A stretch of DNA of 64,000 nt from Tenacibaculum finnmarkense (GTDB lineage Bacteria; Bacteroidota; Bacteroidia; Flavobacteriales; Flavobacteriaceae). Positions 45,152-54,400 of the stretch are shown here, in pieces. The position numbers and the translations under genes are program-made. The DNA lies in contig NZ_OENA01000013.1 in assembly GCF_900239185.1 (NCBI RefSeq), forward strand, positions 60,196-124,195, in the 5' to 3' direction. How positions within the stretch are numbered: the first letter of the stretch is position 1; every line of letters starts with the position of its first letter. The notes beneath the pieces are model-generated. The model was not told the origin of the DNA. It ran no database searches and was given only the letters and a program-made list of their open reading frames with translations.

Positions 45152-45571
45152 TTAGAACATCTCTCTTCCTGAAAAGTGAAAAGCACCTTCGATAGCAGCG
45201 TTTTCATCAGAATCAGAACCGTGAACAGCGTTTTCACCGATAGAGGTAGCAAACATTTTACGGATTGTTCCTTCAGCAGCATCAGCAGGATTTGTAGCAC
45301 CGATTAAAGTTCTAAAATCTTCAACAGCGTTGTCTTTTTCTAAGATAGCAGCCACAATAGGACCACGAGTCATAAATTCAACTAATTCACCGAAAAAAGG
45401 ACGTTCGTTATGCACAGCGTAAAAAGCTTCAGCATCCGCTTTAGTCATTTGAGTTTTTTTCAACGCTACGATTCTAAAACCTGCAGCATTAATTTTGTCT
45501 AAAATTGCGCCAGTGTGTCCGTTTTCAACACCATCTGGTTTAATCATTGTAAAAGTTCTATTTGTTGCCAT
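45152..45571 (-). CDS. ndk: Nucleoside diphosphate kinase
   Basis: It transfers γ-phosphate between nucleoside tri- and diphosphates (EC 2.7.4.6). The 139-aa length is normal. [18 protein letters not shown] opens the protein and the catalytic His117 lies in ENAVHGSDS. The start is the ATG at 45571; the in-frame extension to 45643 is not part of the family. Confidence 0.96.
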   Translation of the reverse strand: MATNRTFTMIKPDGVENGHTGAILDKINAAGFRIVALKKTQMTKADAEAFYAVHNERPFFGELVEFMTRGPIVAAILEKDNAVEDFRTLIGATNPADAAEGTIRKMFATSIGENAVHGSDSDENAAIEGAFHFSGREMF

Positions 45572-45663
45572 TGTAATTGAGTTTCTAATTAAAGTAAATA
45601 AAATGTAAGTGCGAACTTCGCACAAATCGGCGCAAAAATACACTTTTTAATCTTATTAAAAAA

Positions 45664-46683
45664 TTAAGGATATACTTGATTGATTTCTTGTAATATAACC
45701 TTGTTTTTACCTCGTATTTGAAAGGTTACTTTGTTTGAAATAAAATCAAAAAACAATACGCCATAACTTAATTTACTTGTAACATTACCAATTCGATACT
45801 TGTTTTTTTCTGATGAAAAAGAACTGTAAGCATGGGTTAAACCGCTTGATGTAAAATCAATAATAGGATACGCAATAGTATTTAGGCTTGCTTTTGAAAA
45901 TTCTGAAATATGCCTGTCACCAGAAAGAATAATTACATTTTTTGCTTTTGAGGTTTCAATTAATTTAAAAAATGTAGTCATTTCATTTGGAAAATTACTC
46001 CACTTTTCAAAACCATGTTCGCTCGATAGTACTTGAATACTACTTACAATAACCGTGAAATTTGCCGTAGAATTTGTTAATTCTTTTGTGAGCCATTTCC
46101 ATTGATCACTTCCTAAAATACTGCCTTCTTTTTGGTTTGATTGATACCTTTTTTTACCTGTGCCTTTTGTTAATTCAGTTCTAAAATAACGGGTATCTAA
46201 GGTTATTATTTTTACACTATTATTTTTAATTTTAAAAGTTTTTGAATGATAAATTCCCGCTTGTTTTCTTCTAGGAGAATTTTTAGGAACGTTTAAAAAA
46301 TCTAAAAATAATTGTTGACTTTCTTCTTTTTTTCGATAATGAGTTCCGCCATCATTTTGACCATAATCATGGTCATCCCAAGTCGCTAAAATAGGCGTAT
46401 TTTTCAGTAGCTTTTGATACGAACTATCTCTTTTTTGTTGCTGATAAAATTTTTCCATTTTAGCCATATTATAGGTGTCGGCATAAATATTGTCGCCTCC
46501 CCAAACCCAAACATCGGGTTTTAAAGAAATAATATCTTCCCAAAAAGGATTTTCTTTTCTCTGATTATCGCAAGAACCAAAGGCTAGGGTAAATTTATTT
46601 TGGCTATAACAATTGGCAATTGAAGTGTTTATAAAAGTAATTAAAAGCAAGAAAAAAGCAATAGGATATTTAGTGTAAACCAT
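45664..46683 (-). CDS. PhoD-like secreted phosphatase/phosphodiesterase
   Basis: This 339-aa exported protein has a signal peptide, then the PhoD-type metallophosphatase core: FTLAFGSCDNQ, VWVWGGDNIYAD (metal ligands), ATWDDHDYGQND, VSSIQVLSSEHG and ILSGDRHISEF. It probably releases phosphate from diesters outside the cytoplasm. The start is the ATG at 46683; the longer form would begin at a TTG. Confidence 0.88.
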   Translation of the reverse strand: MVYTKYPIAFFLLLITFINTSIANCYSQNKFTLAFGSCDNQRKENPFWEDIISLKPDVWVWGGDNIYADTYNMAKMEKFYQQQKRDSSYQKLLKNTPILATWDDHDYGQNDGGTHYRKKEESQQLFLDFLNVPKNSPRRKQAGIYHSKTFKIKNNSVKIITLDTRYFRTELTKGTGKKRYQSNQKEGSILGSDQWKWLTKELTNSTANFTVIVSSIQVLSSEHGFEKWSNFPNEMTTFFKLIETSKAKNVIILSGDRHISEFSKASLNTIAYPIIDFTSSGLTHAYSSFSSEKNKYRIGNVTSKLSYGVLFFDFISNKVTFQIRGKNKVILQEINQVYP

Positions 46684-46747
46684 GAAAATAATTTTGAGCA
46701 AAACAACAAAAATAAAAGCATAAAAAGATTAATAAATCATTAATTTG

Positions 46748-46755
46748 TATATTTG
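46748..46755 (+). promoter_or_regulatory. Promoter -7 box of the nrnA-gldI operon
   Basis: TATATTTG ends six bases before the ATG at 46762, implying a nearly leaderless transcript. Confidence 0.5.
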
Positions 46756-46761
46756 CGAGAT

Positions 46762-47790
46762 ATGATTTTAAAACACTTTACACAGCTTCAAGAATTTTTA
46801 TCAATCCCTAGAAATATTGTTATTATAGGACATAGAAATCCTGATGGAGATGCCGTTGGTTCAACCTTAGGTTTGAAGCATTATTTAGCTAAAAAAGGAC
46901 ACACCGCTCAGGTGGTAATGCCTAATGAATATCCTGATTTTTTACACTGGATTCCTGGTTCTGAAACGGTATATCGTTTTGACCGTCAAAACAAGCAAAG
47001 CCATCGTGCTTTAGCTGCTTCGGAATTAATTTTCCTATTAGATTTTAACGCATTGCACCGAGTTGGTGGCGACATGCAAAATACGCTAGAAAAGTACGAA
47101 AATAATTTTGCGTTAATAGACCATCATCAGCAACCTGATGATTTTGAATATATGTATTCTGATGTTTCGATGTCGTCAACTTGTCAAATGGTGTATAATT
47201 TTATCGAAATGATGGGCGATGTTGCTTTAATTGATAAAAATATTGCGACCTGTTTATATACCGGAATTATGACCGATACTGGTTCGTTTCGTTTTAGATC
47301 AACGACAAGTACAACGCATAGAATTATTGCCGATTTAATTGATAAAGGAGCCGAAAATGATAAAATTCATAGCAATGTGCTTGATGCAAATTCATACAGT
47401 CGCTTACTTTTATTAGGGCAGGCATTGAGTAATATGAAATTATTGCCTGAATATAAAACAGCTTTTATTACTTTATCCGAAGAAGAAAAGAAAAAATTTA
47501 ATTACGAAAAAGGCGATACCGAAGGCGTTGTAAATTACGCGCTTTCGTTAAAAGGAATTGTATTTGCCGCTATTTTTATTGAAGATAAAGAACAAGGTAT
47601 TATTAAAATGTCGCTTCGTAGTAAAGGAGATTTTTCAGTAAATCAGTTTGCTAGAAATCATTTTAATGGTGGTGGGCACGATAATGCTGCTGGTGGAAAA
47701 AGTGATTTTTCGATGCAAGATACTATTGCCACTTTTACAGCGTTATTGCCTGAGTATAAAACAGCTTTAGAAAGGTCTTATGAAGTATAA
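46762..47790 (+). CDS. DHH/DHHA1 phosphoesterase, NrnA-like
   Basis: This 342-aa protein has the DHH domain (IIGHRNPDGDAVGSTLGL at about 21-38; LIFLLDFNALHRVG; FALIDHHQQPDDF) and a DHHA1 domain ending NHFNGGGHDNAAGG. It fits bifunctional oligoribonuclease / pAp phosphatase NrnA, which clears short RNA and 3'-phosphoadenosine 5'-phosphate. The start is the ATG at 46762, six bases after the promoter box. Its 3' end overlaps gldI by 11 bases. Confidence 0.92.
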   Translation: MILKHFTQLQEFLSIPRNIVIIGHRNPDGDAVGSTLGLKHYLAKKGHTAQVVMPNEYPDFLHWIPGSETVYRFDRQNKQSHRALAASELIFLLDFNALHRVGGDMQNTLEKYENNFALIDHHQQPDDFEYMYSDVSMSSTCQMVYNFIEMMGDVALIDKNIATCLYTGIMTDTGSFRFRSTTSTTHRIIADLIDKGAENDKIHSNVLDANSYSRLLLLGQALSNMKLLPEYKTAFITLSEEEKKKFNYEKGDTEGVVNYALSLKGIVFAAIFIEDKEQGIIKMSLRSKGDFSVNQFARNHFNGGGHDNAAGGKSDFSMQDTIATFTALLPEYKTALERSYEV

Positions 47791-48304
47791 TTTTATTTTT
47801 TTCATCCTGATTATTTTAACAGTGGTTTCTTGCAAAGAGCCACAAGCCAGATATCCTAAAAAACAAGGAACTGTTAATTTTTATAAAGAAGTAGTCAAGA
47901 AAAATAAAAAATTAAATGCTTTAGAGAAAAAACGTTTAAAAAATTGGATATCTAAAGATTCTACGCATACTTATAAAGCTTCTAAAAATGGTTTTTGGTA
48001 CCGATATGTAGTTAAAGATACTGTAAGTACAGTGCTAGCAAAAGCTACAAACACGGTGTTGTTATCGTATGATATTTCCGATATAAACGGTCATATAATA
48101 TATCAAAAGCAAGAGCGAACTTATAAGGTAGATCAAGAAGATTTTATTCCTGCATTACAAGACGGAATAAAGTTGATGAAAAAGGGAGAAATTATTACAT
48201 TTGTAATTCCATCATATAGGGCTTTTGGCGTTATCGGCGATGGAAAAAAAATAATGGTCAATCAACCTATACAAAGTACCGTAACATTAATTGAAATTAA
48301 ATAA
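47780..48304 (+). CDS. gldI: Gliding motility lipoprotein GldI, FKBP-type
   Basis: GldI is an FKBP-type peptidyl-prolyl isomerase lipoprotein needed for flavobacterial gliding. The 174-aa protein has a lipobox (VVSC) and the GldI-typical opening CKEPQARYP. The FKBP domain (about 85-174) shows TVLLSYDISDINGHIIY, LQDGIKLMKKGEIITFVIPSYRAFG and the β-strand QPIQSTVTLIEI. It overlaps nrnA by 11 bases and precedes two more isomerase genes. Presence supports, but does not prove, a type IX secretion / gliding lifestyle. Confidence 0.92.
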   Translation: MKYNFIFFILIILTVVSCKEPQARYPKKQGTVNFYKEVVKKNKKLNALEKKRLKNWISKDSTHTYKASKNGFWYRYVVKDTVSTVLAKATNTVLLSYDISDINGHIIYQKQERTYKVDQEDFIPALQDGIKLMKKGEIITFVIPSYRAFGVIGDGKKIMVNQPIQSTVTLIEIK

Positions 48305-48317
48305 CAAATAGATAAAA

Positions 48318-49043
48318 ATGAAATTAATTAAAATTTTAGCAGCAACAGCTGTAACACTTTCAGTTGTATCATGTGGAAATAGTGGGTTTAAAACCAAAAG
48401 TTCATTGGCTACAGAGGTAGATTCTGTAAGCTATAGTTTAGGGTTAGACATGGCAAACAAAATAAAAGTGAATTTTGAAGATTTAGATCAAGATTTATTT
48501 GTTCAAGGATTTAAAAATGGAGTAGATTCTACCAATTTATTAGTAGATTCTAAAGAGATTAACAATATTTTAAGATCATTTTTTCAGAAAAAACAAGAAG
48601 AGAAAATGAAAGAGCAACAAGCGGCTCAGGCTAAAAAAGCAATAACTGAATTTGGAGACTACAAAAAAGAAGGTGAAAAGTTTTTAGCTGAAAATAAAAC
48701 AAAAGAAGGTGTAAAAACAACTGCTACAGGTTTACAATACGTTGTTTTAAAACCAGGTAAAGGTGATGCTCCAAAAGTAAGCTCACGTGTAAAAGTTCAT
48801 TATCACGGAACATTAACCGATGGAACTGTTTTTGATAGCTCTGTTGATAGAGGAGAACCAACAGAATTTGGCGTAGGGCAGGTTATTAAAGGTTGGACAG
48901 AAGGTTTACAGCTAATGAAACCAGGAGCAAAGTATAAGTTCTTTATCCCACAAGATTTAGCCTACGGAGCACAGCAAAGAGGTGAAAAAATTAAGCCTTT
49001 TTCAGCATTAATTTTTGAAGTAGAATTACTTGAAGTAAAGTAA
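48318..49043 (+). CDS. FKBP-type peptidyl-prolyl isomerase lipoprotein
   Basis: This 241-aa lipoprotein (lipobox VVSC, Cys19) has an FKBP_N dimerisation domain (about 30-130, SYSLGLDMANKI, LFVQGFKNGVDS) and an FKBP_C domain (about 150-241: VKVHYHGTLTDGTVFDSSVDRG, GWTEGLQLMKPGAKYKFFIP, LAYG). The plan matches periplasmic FkpA/Mip-type chaperone isomerases. It lies 13 bp after gldI. A perfect 17-bp stem hairpin (49066-49104) separates it from the next isomerase gene. Confidence 0.93.
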   Translation: MKLIKILAATAVTLSVVSCGNSGFKTKSSLATEVDSVSYSLGLDMANKIKVNFEDLDQDLFVQGFKNGVDSTNLLVDSKEINNILRSFFQKKQEEKMKEQQAAQAKKAITEFGDYKKEGEKFLAENKTKEGVKTTATGLQYVVLKPGKGDAPKVSSRVKVHYHGTLTDGTVFDSSVDRGEPTEFGVGQVIKGWTEGLQLMKPGAKYKFFIPQDLAYGAQQRGEKIKPFSALIFEVELLEVK

Positions 49044-49065
49044 TTACAATGTATAAATAACTAGA

Positions 49066-49104
49066 AATCAATTAGGTTAGTACTCGTTACTAACCTAATT
49101 GATT
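49066..49104 (+). promoter_or_regulatory. Perfect 17-bp stem hairpin inside the isomerase operon
   Basis: AATCAATTAGGTTAGTA and its exact complement flank a 5-nt loop. No T-run follows, so it is more likely an RNA-processing or stability element, or a weak attenuator, than a full terminator. Confidence 0.55.
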
Positions 49105-49133
49105 GTTTATAAGCATATCTAAAATAATAAAAA

Positions 49134-50180
49134 ATGAAAATTTATAAAATTTTAATAGCAGTAGTAGTGTTGTTTTCGGCTTGTAAATCAGTTAAATACC
49201 CTGATTTAGAAAACGGCTTGTATGCCGATATACAAACCAATCGTGGTGATATTTTAATAAAACTACACGCAAAAGAAGTGCCAATGACGGTGGCTAATTT
49301 TGTGTCGTTAGCAGAAGGAGACAACCCTAAAATAGCCGATTCTCTAAAAGGAAAACCGTATTATAACACGACTAAATTTCATAGAGTAATTAAAGATTTT
49401 ATGGTGCAAGGAGGTGATATTACAGGCACAGGTCGTGGAAATGCAGGGTATAAGTTTGCAGATGAATTTCCGATGGATGAAAAAGGAAAATTACTTTATA
49501 AGCACGATGCTCCTGGAGTTTTATCAATGGCAAATTCAGGGAAAGCCACCAATTCTAGTCAATTTTTTATCACCCATAAAGCAACGCCTTGGTTAGATGG
49601 TAAACATTCAATTTTTGGTAAGGTTATTATAGGACAGCATATCGTAGATACTATTAAGCAAAATGATGTTATTAATCATTTAGAAATTATCAGAATAGGT
49701 AAAGATGCTAAAAAATTTAAAGCAGCCACTGTTTTTGAATATGAATTAACCAATGTTGTAAAAAAAGCTGCTGAACGTAAAAAAGCTGTAGCCGAATTAA
49801 AACGTAAATTTCAAGAAGAAAAAGGAATTAGCAAGGCTGTTAAAACAAATTCAGGCTTAAAAATAGCAACCATAAAAAAAGGAACAGGTAAAAAAGTAAA
49901 CCCAGCGATTTCAACAACGGTTCATTACACGTTATTTTTAACCGATGGAACAAAAATAGATTCAAGTGTAGATAAAAACAAGCCTTTTACCTTTACACTT
50001 AACGATGCAAACATGCCTTTAATAGCAGGTTGGAAAGAAGGGGTGCAAACCATGCAAGAAGGTGATAAATCAGTGTTTTTTATTCCTTATTATTTAGGAT
50101 ATGGCGAAAATTCTTTAGGACCAATCCCTGCAAAATCTGATTTAATTTTTGAAATTGAAGTATTAAAAGTAGGGAAATAA
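49134..50180 (+). CDS. Cyclophilin-FKBP fusion peptidyl-prolyl isomerase lipoprotein
   Basis: This 348-aa lipoprotein (lipobox FSAC) joins two unrelated isomerase folds. A cyclophilin domain (about 30-200: VPMTVANFVSLAEG, FHRVIKDFMVQGGDITGTG, GVLSMANSGKATNSSQFFI) precedes an FKBP domain (about 250-348: TVHYTLFLTDGTKIDSSVDK, GWKEGVQTMQEGDKSVFFIP, YLGYG). A charged helical linker (ERKKAVAELKRKFQEEKG) joins them. It sits third in the gldI isomerase cluster and should assist folding of exported proteins at the periplasmic face. Confidence 0.92.
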   Translation: MKIYKILIAVVVLFSACKSVKYPDLENGLYADIQTNRGDILIKLHAKEVPMTVANFVSLAEGDNPKIADSLKGKPYYNTTKFHRVIKDFMVQGGDITGTGRGNAGYKFADEFPMDEKGKLLYKHDAPGVLSMANSGKATNSSQFFITHKATPWLDGKHSIFGKVIIGQHIVDTIKQNDVINHLEIIRIGKDAKKFKAATVFEYELTNVVKKAAERKKAVAELKRKFQEEKGISKAVKTNSGLKIATIKKGTGKKVNPAISTTVHYTLFLTDGTKIDSSVDKNKPFTFTLNDANMPLIAGWKEGVQTMQEGDKSVFFIPYYLGYGENSLGPIPAKSDLIFEIEVLKVGK

Positions 50181-50195
50181 TTAGCAAAATTACTT

Positions 50196-50759
50196 ATGGA
50201 AGATATCATACAAAAAGACCAGGCGTTTTTAATCTATTTAAATAATTTAGGAAGCGAACAATGGGATTGGCTTTGGCTAGCGATTACCAATCAATTTAAT
50301 TGGATTCCTTTATTTGCGTTTTTAATATTTTTAATTTTTAAACACCTAGGCTGGAAAAAAGCTGCATTTACCTTGGTGTTTATTGCTGTTTTAATTACTT
50401 TTTCAGACCAATTTACAAACTTAATTAGACGTACTTTTGAAAGATTGCGCCCAAATAATGATCCAGCAATACAAGATTCTTTAAGAAGGTTGATAAACCC
50501 ACAGAGTTATAGTTTTACCTCTGGTCATGCAACCACTTCAACGGTTGTTACTGTTTTTTTAATCATGCTTTTAAGAAAATATGTGCCAGCGATTAAATAT
50601 TTAGCGGTATTTCCATTGATTTTTGCATACAGTAGGTTGTACTTAGGCGTACATTTTCCGATTGATATACTTTGTGGTTTTATAAACGGGATGATTATCG
50701 GCTTTGTGTCGGCAAAATTATATCAGTTTTTATCAAATAAAATATTTAAGGAATTATAA
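50196..50759 (+). CDS. PAP2 family membrane phosphatase
   Basis: This 187-aa, about five-helix membrane protein has the PAP2 signature: RRTFERLRPNNDP (KxxxxxxRP-like), YSFTSGHATTST (SGH) and SRLYLGVHFPIDILCG (SRxxxxxHxxxD). It dephosphorylates a lipid phosphate such as undecaprenyl pyrophosphate, phosphatidic acid or lipid A; the substrate is not deducible. It is last in the nrnA-gldI unit, 15 bp after the fusion isomerase. Confidence 0.9.
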   Translation: MEDIIQKDQAFLIYLNNLGSEQWDWLWLAITNQFNWIPLFAFLIFLIFKHLGWKKAAFTLVFIAVLITFSDQFTNLIRRTFERLRPNNDPAIQDSLRRLINPQSYSFTSGHATTSTVVTVFLIMLLRKYVPAIKYLAVFPLIFAYSRLYLGVHFPIDILCGFINGMIIGFVSAKLYQFLSNKIFKEL

Positions 50760-50830
50760 GGTTACGTACAATATTGTAGCGACGCGATTAATGGCGTTTT
50801 TACTATGCTGGTAAGAAATATCAGAAAATA

Positions 50831-50872
50831 AAAAGACTATCCATTTTTAAGTAAATGTGGTAGTTTTTTTTT
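50831..50872 (+). terminator. Probable terminator of the isomerase-PAP2 operon
   Basis: ACTATCCATTT pairs imperfectly with AAATGTGGTAGT, followed by eight or more T; it abuts family-1 copy G. Confidence 0.5.
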
Positions 50873-50966
50873 GAAGCTATTTCCCGCTTTCCGCACTCGC
50901 TTTTTTTATTTTTTTGAAGAAAAAAAACAAAAAAGAGCTCAAACAATTGCTTCAATCGGGGCTAGG
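50871..50966 (-). repeat. Family-1 interspersed repeat, copy G
   Basis: Reverse copy, 3' of the PAP2 gene. It forms an inverted pair with copy H (56542-56627); the whole CRISPR-Cas locus lies between them. Confidence 0.85.
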
Positions 50967-51044
50967 AATTTGTACTATATTTTAAGCTATGAGATTGTTT
51001 AAGTTTTAGTCAATAAAATTTTATTACAAAAATTCACTAATAAT

Positions 51045-51175
51045 CTGTCAGTTCGACTGATTTTTTTCCTTCAAAAAAATTGTATCGAGAACTTTTTAGC
51101 ATCAAAATCAATCAAAATAAAATTCTCGATACAATTTTAATTCCTTCTAGTCATTAAAATCACTCGAATTGACAA
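51045..51175 (-). repeat. Family-2 stem-loop repeat, single copy
   Basis: Complement of the 5.8-6.1 kb unit: CTGTCAGTTCGACTGATT, GTATCGAGAACTTTTTAG, TTCTCGATAC, then CACTCGAATTGACA. Both stem-loops are recognisable. Confidence 0.8.
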
Positions 51176-51299
51176 AATGGTGGAAAATCAAGAGGAGAAA
51201 CTGACATAAAAATCCCTTTGACGGATTCTATTTTTAAGTTATAAAACGTTTTTAAATGAAATTTAAACAGGTTCTAATAAATAATCTAAAAAATTAAAA

Positions 51300-51392
51300 T
51301 AAAAAAAGTCCTACACGAAGCAGGACTCAAGATTTTCATCTACGGCATATAGCCTTATTGTGATAAGATTAAAAGATTAGAGTAATTTTTTC
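51300..51392 (-). ncRNA. tracrRNA of the type II-C CRISPR-Cas9 system
   Basis: Read on the minus strand, an anti-repeat (51386-51357; CTCTAATCTTTTAATC then CACAA) pairs with the CRISPR repeat (TTGTG, a 4-nt bulge, then GATTAAAGATTAGAG with one extra U). A nexus hairpin GGC-TATAT-GCC follows (51354-51343), then a terminator hairpin AGTCCT...AGGACT (51327-51307) with seven T. A -7 box TATATTTG (51406-51399) places the 5' end near 51392. Divergent from cas9. The structure is that expected for flavobacterial II-C tracrRNAs. Confidence 0.9.
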
Positions 51393-51398
51393 ACATCT

Positions 51399-51406
51399 CA
51401 AATATA
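51399..51406 (-). promoter_or_regulatory. tracrRNA promoter -7 box
   Basis: Minus-strand TATATTTG matches TAnnTTTG, just upstream of the anti-repeat. Confidence 0.6.
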
Positions 51407-51468
51407 GTAAAATTTTGCTGATTATCAGAATAATATCTTAATTTAGAGCAAATAATAATTGCTATATT

Positions 51469-54400
51469 ATGTCAAAAATACTTGGATTAGATTTAGGAAC
51501 AAACTCTATTGGTTGGGCGTTGGTTCAAAATAATATCATTTTAGGAATGGGAAGTAGAATTTTCCCCGAAGGTGTTGTAAACTTAGGCGAAGGAGAAGGA
51601 AGAGAGGCTTCAAAAAATGCTAGTAGAACAGAAGCGAGAGGAGTTAGAAGGCAAATTTTTAGAAGAAGATTGCGAAAACGATATTTATTAAAAGAATTGG
51701 CAAAACATAATTTCTGTCCAATTTCTGCCGATTTAATTAAAGATTGGAACGGTACAGAAATTTTTAAAAATCAAGAATTACAAGATTGGTTTAAATTAAA
51801 TCCGTATGAATTAAGAGCAAAAGCAATTCATCAAGAAATATCTTTAGTAGAAATTGGACGTATTTTTTATCATATAATTCAACGTAGAGGATTTTTAAGT
51901 AACAGCAGAAGTGCCGGTGCAGATGTAAAAGAAACAAGTACGCTTTTTACAGGAGATGCCAAAATTGGTAAAATAGGAATTAGTAGTACGCTCGAAAACA
52001 TCAAAAATATTGGGAATAGTGAAGAAAATAAAACGCTAGGTTCTTACTTAAATTCAATACAACCCAAAGAAAATGAACCTTATTCCGAATGTTTAGAACG
52101 CATAAGAAATAGATATACAACCCGACAAATGTATATTGATGAATTTGAATTAATTTGGGAATTTCAAAAAATATATCATTCAGAATTAACAGAAAATTTA
52201 AAATCGTTATTTGGCGGAAGAAAAAAAGATGGCTATAAAGATGACGGTGTTTTATTTCATCAAAGACCTTTACGCTCTCAAAAACATTTAGTGGGTTATT
52301 GCTCATTTGAACCAAAAAAAACAAAATGTAAAATTAGTGCGATTCCTTTTGAATTGTTTAGAATTTATCAATGGGTAAACACGCTTTCTTATGATTTTAA
52401 CGGCGAAAAACAAGAAATTACATCCGAAGAAAAAGAAAAAATTATACAACTTTTATTATCCAAAGAAAAAGTTGCCTTTAAAGCAATAAGAAAAGTTATT
52501 GACAAATCAGAAAGTAATTATCAATTTAATTATAAGGATAAAGATAACATTGTAGGAACGCATACGATAAGCCAATTATCCAATAAAAAGTTTTTTGGTA
52601 AACAATGGTTTCATTTTTCAGAAGAAGAACAAGAAAATATTTGGCACGTTTTATCTTTTTTTGATGATAGCGATAAACTAAAAGAATATGCCTTAAAAAA
52701 TTGGAATTTCGATGATAAAAAAGCAACAGAAATTTCTAAATTTAATTTAAAAGAAGGTTATTCAAATTTAAGTAGAAAAGCAATCAATACTATTTTGCCT
52801 TTTTTAAAACAAGGCTTTATGTTTGATATTGCCGTAGGATTGGCAGGCGTAAAAAATGTGTTATCAAAAGAAAATAATTGGGCAGAAAATGAACAATTTG
52901 TATTAGATAATGTTCCTGAAATAGTGCGTTCAAACATAAAAGGCGGCTATATTGAACCGCTTAAAAATATGCTAAAAAATGAGTTTAATTGTACCGATAA
53001 ACAATTAGAAAAATTATATCATCATAGTAGTGCTATTGAAACGCAAATAATTTTAGACAAACTTCCTGTAAATATAAATGCCGATAGAGAAATTCAAAAA
53101 ATTAAAAATCCTGTAGTAATTACCGCTTTGTTTGAAATACGAAAGCTCGTAAATCAAATTATAACTACTTACGGAAAACCAACGGAAATAAAAGTAGAAT
53201 TAGCACGAGATTTAAAAGCGTCAAAAACCAACCGACAAGAAACCAGAAGAAGACAACAAATTTTAGAGCGTGAAAACGACAGGGTAAAAGTGGAGTTAGA
53301 AGGATTAGACCAAAGAACAAATCATGCGAATATTTTAAAATATAAACTTTGGGAAGAATGTAATAAAACGTGTCCGTTTACAGGAAAAGTAATTACGTTA
53401 AGTAAACTTTTTACAGGAGAAGTTCAAATAGAACATATTTTTCCGTGGAGCAGGTCGTTAAACGATAGTTTCAATAATAAAACACTCTGTTTTGCTGATG
53501 AAAACAGGGCAAAAGGAAATAAAACGCCGTATGAATTTTACACTTCGCAAGGTTTAGAAAAATGGGAAGCCATAAAATTACAGGCGTTAAGTTGTTTTAA
53601 AACAAAGGCTCATTATCCGAATTGTTATAATAAATTTAAGCATTTTGTAAAGCAAAAACACGATGAAGATTTTATAAGCCGTCAATTAAACGATACTAGA
53701 TATATCAGTAAAGAAGCTAAAAATTATCTATCTAAAATATGTGCAAATGTAATGGTTGCTCCTGGGCAAATGACCGCCGTATTAAGGCATAATTGGGGTT
53801 TAAATACGGTTTTAAATAAAGAACAAGATGCAAAAACGAGAGATGACCACAGGCATCATGCAGTAGATGCGTTGGTTATGGCGTGTGCGAAAAGAAGTCA
53901 TTTACAAGAATTAAGTAAAAGAAATAGATACCATAAAAATCATGAATTAAAAGATTTTCCGATGCCTTGGCAATCTTTTAGAATGGACGCAGAAACGGCA
54001 GTTGAACAAATTTTAGTATCACACAAAAAGCAAAAGAATTTAGTAACTATTAGAACTCATAAAACTAAAAAAAATGGGGTTGAATATAAAAATTTAGGGG
54101 TTTCTGCTAGAGGACAATTGCATAAAGAGTCGGTTTATGGAAAAAGAACAGCACCAGATAGTAGCCAAGCATTTCATATACGAAAACCGTTAGAAAGTTT
54201 AACCACAGAAAAGCATTTAGATAAAATTGTAGATGCAACTGTTCGATTACTTATTCTAAAACGAGTTAAAGAATTAGGCGGTTTTGTAAAAGGTAAAATC
54301 CCAGCAGATACTTTTTTTAAAATTGATGAAAACGGCATAAAACAAGCACAAATATTTTTACCAAATAGAAACGGTAGCAAAGTACCAATAAAAAAAATAC

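Larger units (their letters stand above)
50760..51306. other. Repeat-bearing left border of the CRISPR island
   Basis: No ORF is seen. The region holds an imperfect terminator hairpin (about 50831-50872), family-1 copy G (50871-50966) and a family-2 element (51045-51175). The phrase TTTGACGGATTC (51217-51228) recurs at 63164-63175 beside the transposase remnant. Confidence 0.75.

Noticed and set aside
45064..45300. Minus-strand frame overlapping the ndk end
   Set aside because: It lies in another frame of ndk and runs through its terminator.
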